DNA of 45,511 bases from a candidate division WOR-1 bacterium RIFCSPHIGHO2_01_FULL_53_15 (GTDB lineage Bacteria > Margulisbacteria > WOR-1 > O2-12-FULL-45-9 > XYB2-FULL-48-7), in contig METM01000003.1 of assembly GCA_001772335.1 (NCBI GenBank), forward strand, positions 49,092 to 94,602, in the 5' to 3' direction. This document shows, one piece after another, positions 33,201 to 41,229 of the stretch (position 1 is its first letter; every line of letters starts with the position of its first letter). A program made the translations under genes and the position numbers. The notes beneath the pieces were generated by a model. The model did not search any database and had not been told where the DNA came from. It saw only the letters and a list, made by a program, of their open reading frames with translations.

Positions 33201-36200
33201 TGACCATCGGCGCCTGTGAGTTCGGAATATTCGGAGAAGCGGCCGCTGTTGCCGCCGCTTTCCGGGTCGGCTGAGTTTCCGGTTCAACTTCTGTTCTAAC
33301 GGCCATCATCTGAGCAACTTTGGCCCTAATGGTCGGGTTTTCATTCGCCTTGATAACGATTGCCGCAACAACGGCGCTCTGGGTTTCTTTTGGCAGAGCG
33401 GCAAGGGCAGCCGCGGCCGCCTTGGGGTCTTTCATCGCCAGATCAATGATCATCATCGCCGCTTTCTGCGGGTCGGTCTTTGAAGCGCTGACGATTGCCG
33501 TGACCGCCCCCTCTGAAACCGCCGCCGGGCGGACTGCCGGCGCTTCGTCGGTTACCGTGTAATTCAGTTTATTGGCAAAGTTGTCGCGGTCACTCTGAAC
33601 TCCGGGCTGTGCCGCGTCAAGATCAGCGGCAGGATTAAGGATCTGCTGCCTCGCTAATTCAGGGATTTTCTCGGCGGGAAGATTTTTCACTAGAGCTTGC
33701 AATGCGGCCAAAGGTTTCGGTTGTTTGGCGATTTCCAACACAACCGCTTCATTATCCGGATGAGCCAGCCATTCTTCCGCGTCGGCGCCGAGATTTAATT
33801 CCAAAAGATCGGAGATGACGTGGATCAATTCATGACGGATCTGCTCGGGGCTTGGATTCATTTTCAAAGGACAAATGATCCGGTTGTTGCTCGGGTCAAC
33901 ATGGATTTCTGAAGCATTAGCATCACGCACAAGAATGTATTGGGTCTCAGCATTTTGTTCTGTAGTCGCGGATTTTCTTGCGGCATTCAGAGTTATGGCC
34001 AGTTCAACAAGGTTCTTATTCTTATCGCTGTGTGGGAGTGCGGAGAGCAAGGCGACTGTCTGCGGCGCTTGTCTGATAACTTCCGCGATGACCGCCGCCG
34101 CGACGCCAGGGCTCATCTCGGCGATGCGGGCGGTGATGGCAACCATTACTTCGGGAGCGGTTTTACTATTGGCGGCCAGCGCAACAATTTCTCGCGCGGC
34201 TTTTTCACTCTCAGGGCTGGCCGGCAGGCTAACAAGAATTTCCGGAATGACCTCGGCGGCAGCTTGAGGATTGGCTATGACAGCTTTGGCAGCCGCCTGG
34301 GCGACTTCAGGAGTGATCGGTTGGCCGGGCTTGACCGCCGCAAAGATAGGCTCGAGCTCGGCTGGCAAACTGATATTTAACGGCTGGGCCTGGGCGATCT
34401 TGGCCGAAGCGGCATTTGTTTTTGCCGCCGGGCGGAAAGCCACAACAAGCTGATCAGCTTTTGTCTCAACTTGTGCGGTTGTCAGCTTTGAATCGCTCGC
34501 CCTGAACTTATCCTCTAACGCCTGCTTGAGAGAACCCTTCAGCGCCTGGATCTTTAATCGGTTCATTTTCAGCTCAACGGCTTCAGGGCTCTTGGAATCT
34601 TTACCCTGGAGCGCGGCGTTGATCTCCTCAACTTCAGCTTCGAGGCCGGCGATGGCCGCCGCCAGCTGGGTTTCGGTCATTTTAGACGATGAAACAGCTT
34701 TGGAGACTTCGCTGATCTGTTCCGCGTTCATTAAAGATAGAAGTTTGGCTAGCTTGGCCGCCTGCTCGGGCGAAGCCGCCTTCATGGCCTCGGCGACTGC
34801 TTCAGGGCTGGCTGACTGGATCTGCTTGCTTATTTCATTCCTTACAGCCGGTTGTTGGGCAGGAATCGCATCTTCAATCGTCTGCGCGTATTGCATAAGC
34901 GCCCGGGTCTGTCTCGCCGGCTCCTGCGGCAGGGGGGGAATAATTACAGGCGATTGTGCGACGACTCGCGGATTATTTACCGCTACGGCCGCGAGGCCGG
35001 CTTTTATCTCGGCCCTTTGTTCGAACGACGCGATCTGCTGTTTGAAATCAGCCAATTCATTCCTCAGAGAGACAAGAGGTTCATTAGTTGGCAGCGCCAC
35101 GGCAGCGGCTAACTGTTGTTCCAATCGAACGACCGCCTCATCGATGCCGACCATGATTTTTGCGAAAACGTCTTTCAACGCGGGGTTGTCGGCTACGCTC
35201 GTTTCATAGATCGAAACCGCCTGGACATAGGCCTGGCGGATCCTCTCCATCTTTTCCTGGGCGTGGGCGGCGATCTGTTCCGCCGATATGAGCGGCCGTT
35301 CTGTCGCGCCGGCATCGGCATTCTCCGCTTGAGACGATTGCGCCGCGCCCTCTTTCAACTCTTTAGCGATCTCTGCCAGCAGTGTCTTCGCGGATGTTAT
35401 CATCTCGTTTATCTTGAAGGCGATCTCCATCGATTTGACATTGTTTTCCACTTGCGCGATGCTGGCGGAAATCGCTGTGAGCGCCGCAACATCAGTGGCG
35501 CCGGCCTCACTCACGGCCGAAGCAATGGCCGACTTGAGATCAGAAATAATTGAAGCGGCGGCGGCCGATGAATTACCGAACACATCAGCCGGCCCGGCAA
35601 AGGCCGCTGTGATCGAGAAATACGATGATTTAACGCTCTCAAATTTGGCCTGGATCGCTTCGAGTTTCGCCGTCAACTGTTCTAATTTTACTATCTTCTC
35701 TCTGGTCGCCTGGGCCTCATCGCTCTTGCCAGCCGCTTCTTCAGCTACCAGAGCGGCTCTTTCATCTTCAAGCCGTTTAGCGACTACGCCTTTGAAGGTC
35801 TGCAGCTTGATTTCCGCTTCAACAATGGAGGAAATTCCCTGTCCGGAAATGTTCCCGGCCGTGATCCCATCCTCGGCTGCGACAGCAGTTTGATCCGGAA
35901 CAGCTTTTTCCTCGCTTCTATCATTTTTAATATAGTTCTTGATGTCTTCGGCCTTTATATTTTTTTTGATAAAATACTGCATCAAGGACATTGTGGTATT
36001 GAATAAGCCGTTGAAGAGCTCTTCGTTCTGCTGTGACCTGATCTCGGCAACCTCGCCGTCCAATTTCGCCTCGCCGAAGCCGATCGAACTATTGACCGCA
36101 CGATTTTCAGAGCCGCTGACCGAGCCGGCCCAACCGGGCTGGCTTTCGTTATTGTTGGCGGCCTGGGCACGCAGTTCATCGGCTTTGGATTCCCGGCTGC

Positions 36201-39200
36201 CGGCGCTAGAATCATAAATGATCCCGACCAGCCAGTCCGACATACTGCCCGCGATCGAGGTAATTAATGAATAGAGCTGCCACTGCTCCAGTTGTGCGCT
36301 GAGTGATTCACTTACTTCCTTAAAGGCAGCGATCTTTTTTTGCGCGGCGCTGATCTGCCTCAGAAGATCATACATCTTTTCAAGATCGGCGCTACTGCTA
36401 ATAGCGCCATTTTTCAGCAGCTCCTTATATTGCTCTCTCGCTTTGGTCATGTTTTCCGCCTGCTCCCTGGCATCTTTGGTTGCATCAGTGTTTTTAGAAT
36501 CGATCTTGATCTCTTCAATGGCGAACCAGAGTAGAAGCGCGTTGACAACAGTTGTCGCCAGCGCCTGCCACATCTCGCGGCTGGCGTCGTTCATCTGGTT
36601 ATGCCGCTCAACAATAGTGCGGATATTGGCGAAAAGATCAGCGACATTGGCCATGGCGATCGCGCGATCGATCGCGAAAGCGGAGCTAAAAGAGCCAACA
36701 TCTCCGCCCACCCCGGTCATGGCGGCATGGACCATCGCCCTGGCCTCAGCTTCTGCCTCTCTTAGTCTGGCCAGCGCCTGGCGGATATTATATATCCTCT
36801 CCATTTTGTTCTGGATCAGGGACAATGCCCCTGAATTCAATCCCCACCGGCCGCCCCCGACCTCTTCGATCAGGTTTTGCGAGATCTCGCCGTAGACCTC
36901 CGCCTCAGCCTGGTCAAGCCGGTTCGTTGCTGAGTCAGGATCGTTCCTGCGGGTAATTTCCCTCGCGGTTCGATAAGCATTATAGTCGCCAAGGTCGCCA
37001 TCGCCCTCCTTGCTCCTCTGGTAATTAACAATGACGTCATAAATGCTATTGGTCAGCTGGAGAACCGGGGAAATGATGTAATAAAAGGCGGCAATATCAA
37101 AGCGCAAGGCCGCCGTGACGCCGGCGGCCGCCAGGAAAAGATCGACGCCGAATTTGACAAAGGCATCATTGATCTTCTTCCTGGCATCAACGCTCTTGTT
37201 ATGCGCCTCAACTCTCTGTTCAAGATACTGGGTAAAATAACTCATTGTCTTGAGTGCCCGCTGGAAATTCGCCTGATTGACGGCTTCCGTCAGTTCGCCC
37301 GCCTGGCGGCCGGCTATTCCCGTCATCTCCATATGCACCAGGTTGCGCATGTTCTGTTGAGCGGCGGCAACCGTCGCAATGGCTGTCCTGATATAGAAGA
37401 TGCGCCCAAGAGCGTTCCTAAGTTTTGAGATCTTTGCGCCGTCTATTCCCCAGTAACCTCCGCCCACGCTTGTGTTGATGCCGAGAGAGAGAAGGTCCTG
37501 ATATATCTGATATTCCAGATTATCCAAACGCGCGTCAACAGAATGAGGGTTGTTCTTTTTCGACACGCCGACATATTCAGGCATGCCATCGTTGCCATAG
37601 CTTCCATTCAAATCGCCGTAGACCGCCTGTGCCACCATTTGTCCCAGCAGGCCGGCCAGAGCCGAGCCGATACCTGCTCCGACCATTGCGCCTCTCTCTC
37701 CAGCTTTTTCTATTGCCTGTGCGGCCGCTTGCTCTGCCGCAGTCGTCGTCGCATTAGCAGTAGTAGTGGAAGTGGTTTCAGCGGCTCCTTGAGCGGTTGC
37801 TTGAGCGGCTGCTTCGCCAGCTCCTTGAGCCGCCGCTTCACCAGCTCCCTGAGCCGCCGCTTCACTAGCTCCCTGAGCCGCCGCTTCACTAGCTCCTTCT
37901 GCCGCCGCTTCACTAGCTCCTTCTGCCGCCGCATTGCTGGCACTTTCAGACAATGCTTCGCCGACCCACTGTCCAACAAAATAAAGGCCGACCTGGAGAC
38001 CAACAGAAATGACAAAACTGTCGATCGCCACCGCCAGTTTTTTGGCCCGGGCGATCTTCAGGTTCTCGGCGTTCTTGAATTCATTGAGCATAAAGACGCG
38101 CATCTCCATCTCAAATTGCTTTTGCTTCATGTCCGATTCAAACGCCTTATTGACGAAACCGGAGTTGTCCCGACCGCCAATGCCGGTCATTTCCATATGG
38201 ACCAGGTTGCGGGTCTTTTGCTTTTCGGCGTAGATCGCCAATATCGCCCGTTTAATGTTCTGGATAGCGACCAGCTTGGCGTGCATTTCGGCGATCGCCT
38301 TGGTATTGAGCTGTTTGTAATTTTCATCAGCACGACCGACGATGGCGCCGCCGGGGCTGATCGATTCCCAGGCCTTGGCGAACCACCCCTTTTTCTGCTT
38401 TTTTTCCTCGATCATCTTCTCGTCTGTCTGGGCGATGATCTCATCCTCCATGTTCTCAGTCTCATTGATCGTGTCAACGGCGGCGTCACCCGTATTCGCA
38501 TCCTGTTTGACTTTCCCATCATCGGACGGCAGATCAGGGTTGTACTCTTCAGTCAAAGAATCCGCATAAATCGCTCCGCCCAAGCGGATAGCAGCGCCGG
38601 CAAGCCCGATCGCGAGCCCCAGAGGCGGTATAAAGATACCAACGATGATCGCGGCGACCATAAAGACATTTGCAATGATGTTGAAAACCTGGCTGGCTTT
38701 GGCTTTTTCGATCTCATTCTGCAGCGTTTTCCTCTGGTTAAAGAGCTGTATCCTGGTCTGGGTCAGGTTGACGGCCAGCTCGAATTTTGTGGTCTGATGC
38801 GTCATTTCGCTCTCAAGTAATTGATTGTCCAGTTTGCTTTTCTCCCGGCCGCCGACCCCGGTCATCTCCTGGTGGACAAGATTACGCGTTTCCGCTACCG
38901 AATCATTTATGGCGCTCCAGGCGCGCCTGATGTTCTGAATGGCGAAGAACCCTTTTCTCAAAGATTTCAATTCGTCATCGTCAAGCTCAAGGAAATCGTT
39001 ATCGCCGGAATGAGCGATATCTTCAATCTGGCCGGTGATGTCATTCATCCAACTGTCCAATTGTTCATTGACAGTCCCTGTGCCGCCGTTGCCGTATTCC
39101 TTGATTTCCACGCCAGTAATGGCCAGGAAGGCCTGCTGCATCTTCGACGTCGCGTTGAGATAATTTTCCGCGTCCTTCTCCATTTCCTCAAGCATGTCGA

Positions 39201-40539
39201 TCGTAATCTGTCCGCCTGTAATGAAATCCGCGGTTTTTTCCGGACAGCTGTCGTTCATCTTCTTGGCTTCCTCAACCTCGCGCTCATAAACTTCCTGATT
39301 ATGTTCTTGCACCTCCTGGAACAACGTGGCAACCGCCATTTCCACTTTCGCCAGCCGGTTCTGCACCATCTTGCCGATGATCGAGGCGGTATCCATCCCC
39401 TTATCGGCCACGAACCCGGTCATCTCCTGTTCCACAATGTCGCGGAATTCCTGTTTGGCCTTCATCAGCATCTGCAGGGCGGTGATAAGGGCGGCAAGCA
39501 TTTGCACTTTTTTGTACCAGGCCTCAAGCCGTTCCGCGTCGACTATCTTGTAGCCATTCGCATCGTAGTAATAAAAGTCATTCGGGTCATAATTTTCTAT
39601 CGTCGAATCAAGTTCCTTGCCCACCGCGTTCAGGAATTCTTCCTCACTACTGTTGCCGTCCAGCTGATCCAGATAGTTGAATTCCTCGAAATAAGAAAGA
39701 TCGGCATTATTGTAGTGCTGATTTTGCAGCCATTCTGCCGCCGCCTTGTTGCTGGCAAAACTGCCGATAACCTGACCATCCTTGAAAACCTCAACGGAAT
39801 AGCTGGGGATGGCATAACCACCGTTCTTACTGGAAACAATTATCAAGTCATTGATATTTACAGTAGCGACGCCTCCGTATTGCTTCGCGTCCTGGCCGAT
39901 ATACGCTCTGGCCTGATCCAAAGACTCAAAAGTATGGGTCTCCCCATCAGGGTCAGTAACCGTATAAGTTACAACTGCCTGTTGGGTCGTAGCTGATCGA
40001 TATGTTTGAGTCGAAGTTGTTCCGGTTTCAGAGTCATAAGATTCTCCGGTCGTTGTCACCTCGCGGGTCGTCCGAGTCGCATTGACAGTATAAGTGGCAT
40101 GATTGGAATATCCGGAATCTTTCTTTTGATACTCCTGGAGTTCCCGGGGAGCAGCATCAGGCGCAGTCGCTGGCGCTAGGGCGACTGACTTTTCCTGGAC
40201 GGGCAAATTTTCCCCTTCGACATACGTCGCGTCAATGTTCTCTGTCATTTTCGCGTAAGTCCTCAGCAAGGTGCGATTCAGCAGATAATTTGAGCCGTCC
40301 TCCGGCTGACCCTTTGTGGGGGATAAGGAAAAGGATTGACTCCCGAGTGAGGTTGTTGAGGGCGAAGCTGTCGCGTTGGAAGTCAACTCAACCGAAACCG
40401 CGGTTTCTTCGGTCTCGGGCATTTGGTCGACCGCGGGGATATAATTGGGGGCTGCGCCTGCGCCGGCGATCTGATCTTGTTCAGACCGCTCGCTTATTCT
40501 CTGAGTTTCGCTCGCTTGATAATTTACACTTACTGTCAT
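30214..40539 (-). CDS. Giant 3441-residue modular protein, unknown family
   Basis: No signal peptide. Residues 1-290 are polar and Thr/Ser-rich. Residues 330-1450 hold five diverged modules, each with a helix and a signature close to RNLVHxEMTGxGGR (MTG at 373, 559, 784, 1072, 1274). Hydrophobic segments follow the modules from the second on, near 617-657, 836-860, 950-973, 1131-1167, 1327-1347 and 1424-1442. A Gly-Ala-Ser-Glu-Ala-Ala-Ala-Gln 8-residue repeat lies near 868-907. Beyond 1500 the chain is Ala/Glu/Lys-rich helix with three repeats of 160-164 residues and a HELIH zincin-like motif at 2236-2240. The C-terminus is coiled coil, then Gly/Asn/Ser-rich. Paired hydrophobic segments between coiled coils recall pore-forming translocators or tape-measure proteins. 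It is led by a sigma-28-like promoter; function unknown. Confidence 0.85.
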   Translation of the reverse strand: MTVSVNYQASETQRISERSEQDQIAGAGAAPNYIPAVDQMPETEETAVSVELTSNATASPSTTSLGSQSFSLSPTKGQPEDGSNYLLNRTLLRTYAKMTENIDATYVEGENLPVQEKSVALAPATAPDAAPRELQEYQKKDSGYSNHATYTVNATRTTREVTTTGESYDSETGTTSTQTYRSATTQQAVVTYTVTDPDGETHTFESLDQARAYIGQDAKQYGGVATVNINDLIIVSSKNGGYAIPSYSVEVFKDGQVIGSFASNKAAAEWLQNQHYNNADLSYFEEFNYLDQLDGNSSEEEFLNAVGKELDSTIENYDPNDFYYYDANGYKIVDAERLEAWYKKVQMLAALITALQMLMKAKQEFRDIVEQEMTGFVADKGMDTASIIGKMVQNRLAKVEMAVATLFQEVQEHNQEVYEREVEEAKKMNDSCPEKTADFITGGQITIDMLEEMEKDAENYLNATSKMQQAFLAITGVEIKEYGNGGTGTVNEQLDSWMNDITGQIEDIAHSGDNDFLELDDDELKSLRKGFFAIQNIRRAWSAINDSVAETRNLVHQEMTGVGGREKSKLDNQLLESEMTHQTTKFELAVNLTQTRIQLFNQRKTLQNEIEKAKASQVFNIIANVFMVAAIIVGIFIPPLGLAIGLAGAAIRLGGAIYADSLTEEYNPDLPSDDGKVKQDANTGDAAVDTINETENMEDEIIAQTDEKMIEEKKQKKGWFAKAWESISPGGAIVGRADENYKQLNTKAIAEMHAKLVAIQNIKRAILAIYAEKQKTRNLVHMEMTGIGGRDNSGFVNKAFESDMKQKQFEMEMRVFMLNEFKNAENLKIARAKKLAVAIDSFVISVGLQVGLYFVGQWVGEALSESASNAAAEGASEAAAEGASEAAAQGASEAAAQGAGEAAAQGAGEAAAQATAQGAAETTSTTTANATTTAAEQAAAQAIEKAGERGAMVGAGIGSALAGLLGQMVAQAVYGDLNGSYGNDGMPEYVGVSKKNNPHSVDARLDNLEYQIYQDLLSLGINTSVGGGYWGIDGAKISKLRNALGRIFYIRTAIATVAAAQQNMRNLVHMEMTGIAGRQAGELTEAVNQANFQRALKTMSYFTQYLEQRVEAHNKSVDARKKINDAFVKFGVDLFLAAAGVTAALRFDIAAFYYIISPVLQLTNSIYDVIVNYQRSKEGDGDLGDYNAYRTAREITRRNDPDSATNRLDQAEAEVYGEISQNLIEEVGGGRWGLNSGALSLIQNKMERIYNIRQALARLREAEAEARAMVHAAMTGVGGDVGSFSSAFAIDRAIAMANVADLFANIRTIVERHNQMNDASREMWQALATTVVNALLLWFAIEEIKIDSKNTDATKDAREQAENMTKAREQYKELLKNGAISSSADLEKMYDLLRQISAAQKKIAAFKEVSESLSAQLEQWQLYSLITSIAGSMSDWLVGIIYDSSAGSRESKADELRAQAANNNESQPGWAGSVSGSENRAVNSSIGFGEAKLDGEVAEIRSQQNEELFNGLFNTTMSLMQYFIKKNIKAEDIKNYIKNDRSEEKAVPDQTAVAAEDGITAGNISGQGISSIVEAEIKLQTFKGVVAKRLEDERAALVAEEAAGKSDEAQATREKIVKLEQLTAKLEAIQAKFESVKSSYFSITAAFAGPADVFGNSSAAAASIISDLKSAIASAVSEAGATDVAALTAISASIAQVENNVKSMEIAFKINEMITSAKTLLAEIAKELKEGAAQSSQAENADAGATERPLISAEQIAAHAQEKMERIRQAYVQAVSIYETSVADNPALKDVFAKIMVGIDEAVVRLEQQLAAAVALPTNEPLVSLRNELADFKQQIASFEQRAEIKAGLAAVAVNNPRVVAQSPVIIPPLPQEPARQTRALMQYAQTIEDAIPAQQPAVRNEISKQIQSASPEAVAEAMKAASPEQAAKLAKLLSLMNAEQISEVSKAVSSSKMTETQLAAAIAGLEAEVEEINAALQGKDSKSPEAVELKMNRLKIQALKGSLKQALEDKFRASDSKLTTAQVETKADQLVVAFRPAAKTNAASAKIAQAQPLNISLPAELEPIFAAVKPGQPITPEVAQAAAKAVIANPQAAAEVIPEILVSLPASPESEKAAREIVALAANSKTAPEVMVAITARIAEMSPGVAAAVIAEVIRQAPQTVALLSALPHSDKNKNLVELAITLNAARKSATTEQNAETQYILVRDANASEIHVDPSNNRIICPLKMNPSPEQIRHELIHVISDLLELNLGADAEEWLAHPDNEAVVLEIAKQPKPLAALQALVKNLPAEKIPELARQQILNPAADLDAAQPGVQSDRDNFANKLNYTVTDEAPAVRPAAVSEGAVTAIVSASKTDPQKAAMMIIDLAMKDPKAAAAALAALPKETQSAVVAAIVIKANENPTIRAKVAQMMAVRTEVEPETQPTRKAAATAAASPNIPNSQAPMVMPQIPQQPGPPATTVLLQYADMIEAAMSNNQSAVVKQAKEQLRQASPAVIAEAVRTASPEQAAKIAMLMPLLSAEQVAEVSQAVSPKKMTETQLAASIASLEAEVTELTAQISAARQSGDMAKAVKLTAKLKEVQRTKAALKEVLAEKIKARNPEIKTTAQVDKAIEQLVAPFRPMAKAVSAAAVAANPAVEPVVPEVMPLMAQVASARTPAEKAAVIIRAAQEQPAEAVRVILAMPEAERNEVLTAMVAKAKEQPAVKSPVMAVVREAVKQVLASAVAAPQSKPVVLPREVLKAAAPNIETPRNGKPTITVNSETAKVILAEIEAAEKPKPTREAIAAASNQPINQPSIQLSIFPPIPQQPSPQATRALIQYADMIEAAVNNNQPVVLKQAKEQLRQVSAKVIAEAVRTASPEQAEKIAMLMPLLSAEQVSEVTQTVSPKKMTETQLAASIASLEAEVTELTGQIAVALKSGDRAKAAELTTKLKEVQRTKAALKEVLAEKIKAKNPEVKTTAQVEKAIEQLVAPFRPIAAAKASTQPIDATRPAEQRMAAIRELLDKASVSPIARQEAAPAAQQLIVEQIIGDIPRTGRTKISVDLLRLAGIKLKSDWKEIVLDRDASLKVLAAITANRQSPPTAEVRRRIEEAITAVSSQRPAAAPPAQVIVAPKTNGQSPSTTVLLAAVDHLSELIDQSAQITVQVAAIETDLAEAEQGVTKLAASANEAATPAADQDRLLQHLVAKRDALVAQRSTLVKERQALETNIKRTRTEAQRAIEQSNLSLGRIADRLAVINREIVTLQAIVNSGNGTPEQMTRLESLLAEKGQLLGEKKMIGSAQTVLAEKIKSCGEEIVRIKQRTDALMDRLGRLSTEIAKITRQISAVKAQKTEASEATGRGEGNSGPRAGKSDRASEIAVQAISNGNEQGESGQGSDNGQSNGNGRRGMFSWFFNDNNQDKPVPSAAIPRINTGADSIQAKYNQAVLEESLIGEKISSGVA
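31615..32106 (-). repeat. Intragenic 164-residue repeat, copy 3
   Basis: A 492-bp unit beginning ATRALIQYADMIEAA and ending VAPFRP. Highly similar to copy 2 with the same length; preceded by a Pro/Gln-rich linker (FPPIPQQPSPQ). Confidence 0.85.
32677..33168 (-). repeat. Intragenic 164-residue repeat, copy 2
   Basis: A 492-bp unit beginning ATTVLLQYADMIEAA and ending VAPFRP. It shares long identical protein stretches with copy 3, such as SPKKMTETQLAASIASLEAE. Confidence 0.85.
33820..33834 (-). other. HELIH zincin-like motif in the giant protein
   Basis: Residues 2236-2240 read HELIH in the context PSPEQIRHELIHVISDLLEL, followed by a possible third ligand in GADAEEW (Glu 2255/2256). HExxH is the zinc-binding and catalytic motif of many metallopeptidases. 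A strand (NNRIICPLKMN) precedes it, unlike the helical repeats around. Confidence 0.55.
34429..34908 (-). repeat. Intragenic repeat, copy 1 (diverged)
   Basis: A 480-bp unit beginning TRALMQYAQTIEDA and ending VAFRP. Same order of motifs as copies 2 and 3 (ASPEQAAKLAKLLSLMNAEQ, KMTETQLAAAIAGLEAE) but more diverged. Confidence 0.8.
37819..37938 (-). repeat. 24-bp tandem repeat in the giant gene
   Basis: Five units of 24 bp, encoding copies of the octad GASEAAAE/Q and GAGEAAAQ. Units differ at one to a few bases. It sits between two hydrophobic segments of the third module and may vary in copy number. Confidence 0.85.
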
Positions 40540-40565
40540 ATGTTGCTTTGGGGCTTACATAATAT

Positions 40566-40593
40566 TTATCGTATCAAGCGGGGAAAAACTTGC
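40566..40593 (-). promoter_or_regulatory. Sigma-28-like promoter 1 (for the giant gene)
   Basis: Minus strand: GCAAGTTT (40593-40586), a 12-base spacer, TACGATAA (40573-40566), then ATG five bases on. The coding start ATG 40539 is 26 bases beyond the -10 and has no strong ribosome site. Confidence 0.88.
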
Positions 40594-40616
40594 GCAAAAT
40601 GGGAGGAAAATGAGGC

Positions 40617-40868
40617 CTATTTTTCGGCTTGTTTAGCTATATTTTTTCGTTCCGATTCGAGTTTTCCCATCAGTTTCTGTTTCGCTTCTTCTAATATTTT
40701 ATTCGCGTTCTCGATCTTTTCGTTGATCTTCATGATCTCTTTCTCAGCCCTGTACTTTACCCACATATATTTGGCGATCACAAACAAGTTATACACGACA
40801 AAAAGTACCGCCGCGGTGATCGAAACCGTGACCCAATCGATCCGACCGAATATTTCCATTATATCCAT
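40617..40868 (-). CDS. Small bitopic membrane protein with coiled-coil tail
   Basis: 83 residues: a hydrophobic helix at about 13-34 (VTVSITAAVLFVVYNLFVIA), then a highly charged helix to the end (KEIMKINEKIENANKILEEA). No cleavable signal, so it is probably anchored with the tail in the cytoplasm. Same build and similar size as the product at 43107-43313. Third gene of the EF-hand operon, 35 bases after the preceding gene. Confidence 0.75.
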   Translation of the reverse strand: MDIMEIFGRIDWVTVSITAAVLFVVYNLFVIAKYMWVKYRAEKEIMKINEKIENANKILEEAKQKLMGKLESERKNIAKQAEK

Positions 40869-40903
40869 ATTGGTTGATAATATAAACTATTTAAAGTATT
40901 TTT

Positions 40904-41215
40904 TCAATACAATTTTTCCGGAACGCCCTGGCCGCCTTCATTTTTACCATAGGCATGCGGAGTCGGATCATCCTCGCCAGCGATGGCGTTGATAAGCGCC
41001 CCGAATAATGTGTATTTCGGGTCCACACTCCATTCGTACCAGTGCGCTTCCCTGGGCTCGCCTGTTTCCGGATCGATCCTGTCAGGCGAAGTCCCGCCCA
41101 AAACAGGCGTCTGAAAGATCTTGCTGACTTCACCCTCGGCTTGCTTGAGGGCATCCGGTGTTTTATCGGGCAATCTTTTTTGGGGAACAAGGGACTTATT
41201 GAATTCGATAGCCAT
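40904..41215 (-). CDS. Uncharacterised 103-residue protein with MAIEFN N-terminus
   Basis: It starts MAIEFNKSLVPQKRLPDKTP behind an AGGAGG site. The N-terminal pattern matches the 110-residue protein at 29133 (MALEINNKFIP). The rest is polar with a Trp/Tyr patch (EAHWYEWSVDPKYTLFG) and ends Gly/Pro-rich. No signal peptide or membrane helix. Between the EF-hand gene and the small membrane protein gene; function unknown. Confidence 0.73.
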   Translation of the reverse strand: MAIEFNKSLVPQKRLPDKTPDALKQAEGEVSKIFQTPVLGGTSPDRIDPETGEPREAHWYEWSVDPKYTLFGALINAIAGEDDPTPHAYGKNEGGQGVPEKLY

Positions 41216-41229
41216 GATCGCGCCTCCTA

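Noticed and set aside
32129..33219. Long plus-strand frames (327 and 209 codons) opposite the giant gene
   Set aside because: Antisense shadows of Ala-rich repeats; composition is Ala/Thr/Ser- or Arg-rich without initiation signals.
30214..40539. Giant protein as a phage tape-measure protein
   Set aside because: Length and coiled coils fit, but there are no phage tail, capsid or terminase genes nearby, and the gene has its own alternative-sigma-like promoter shared with non-phage genes. Not excluded, only less likely.
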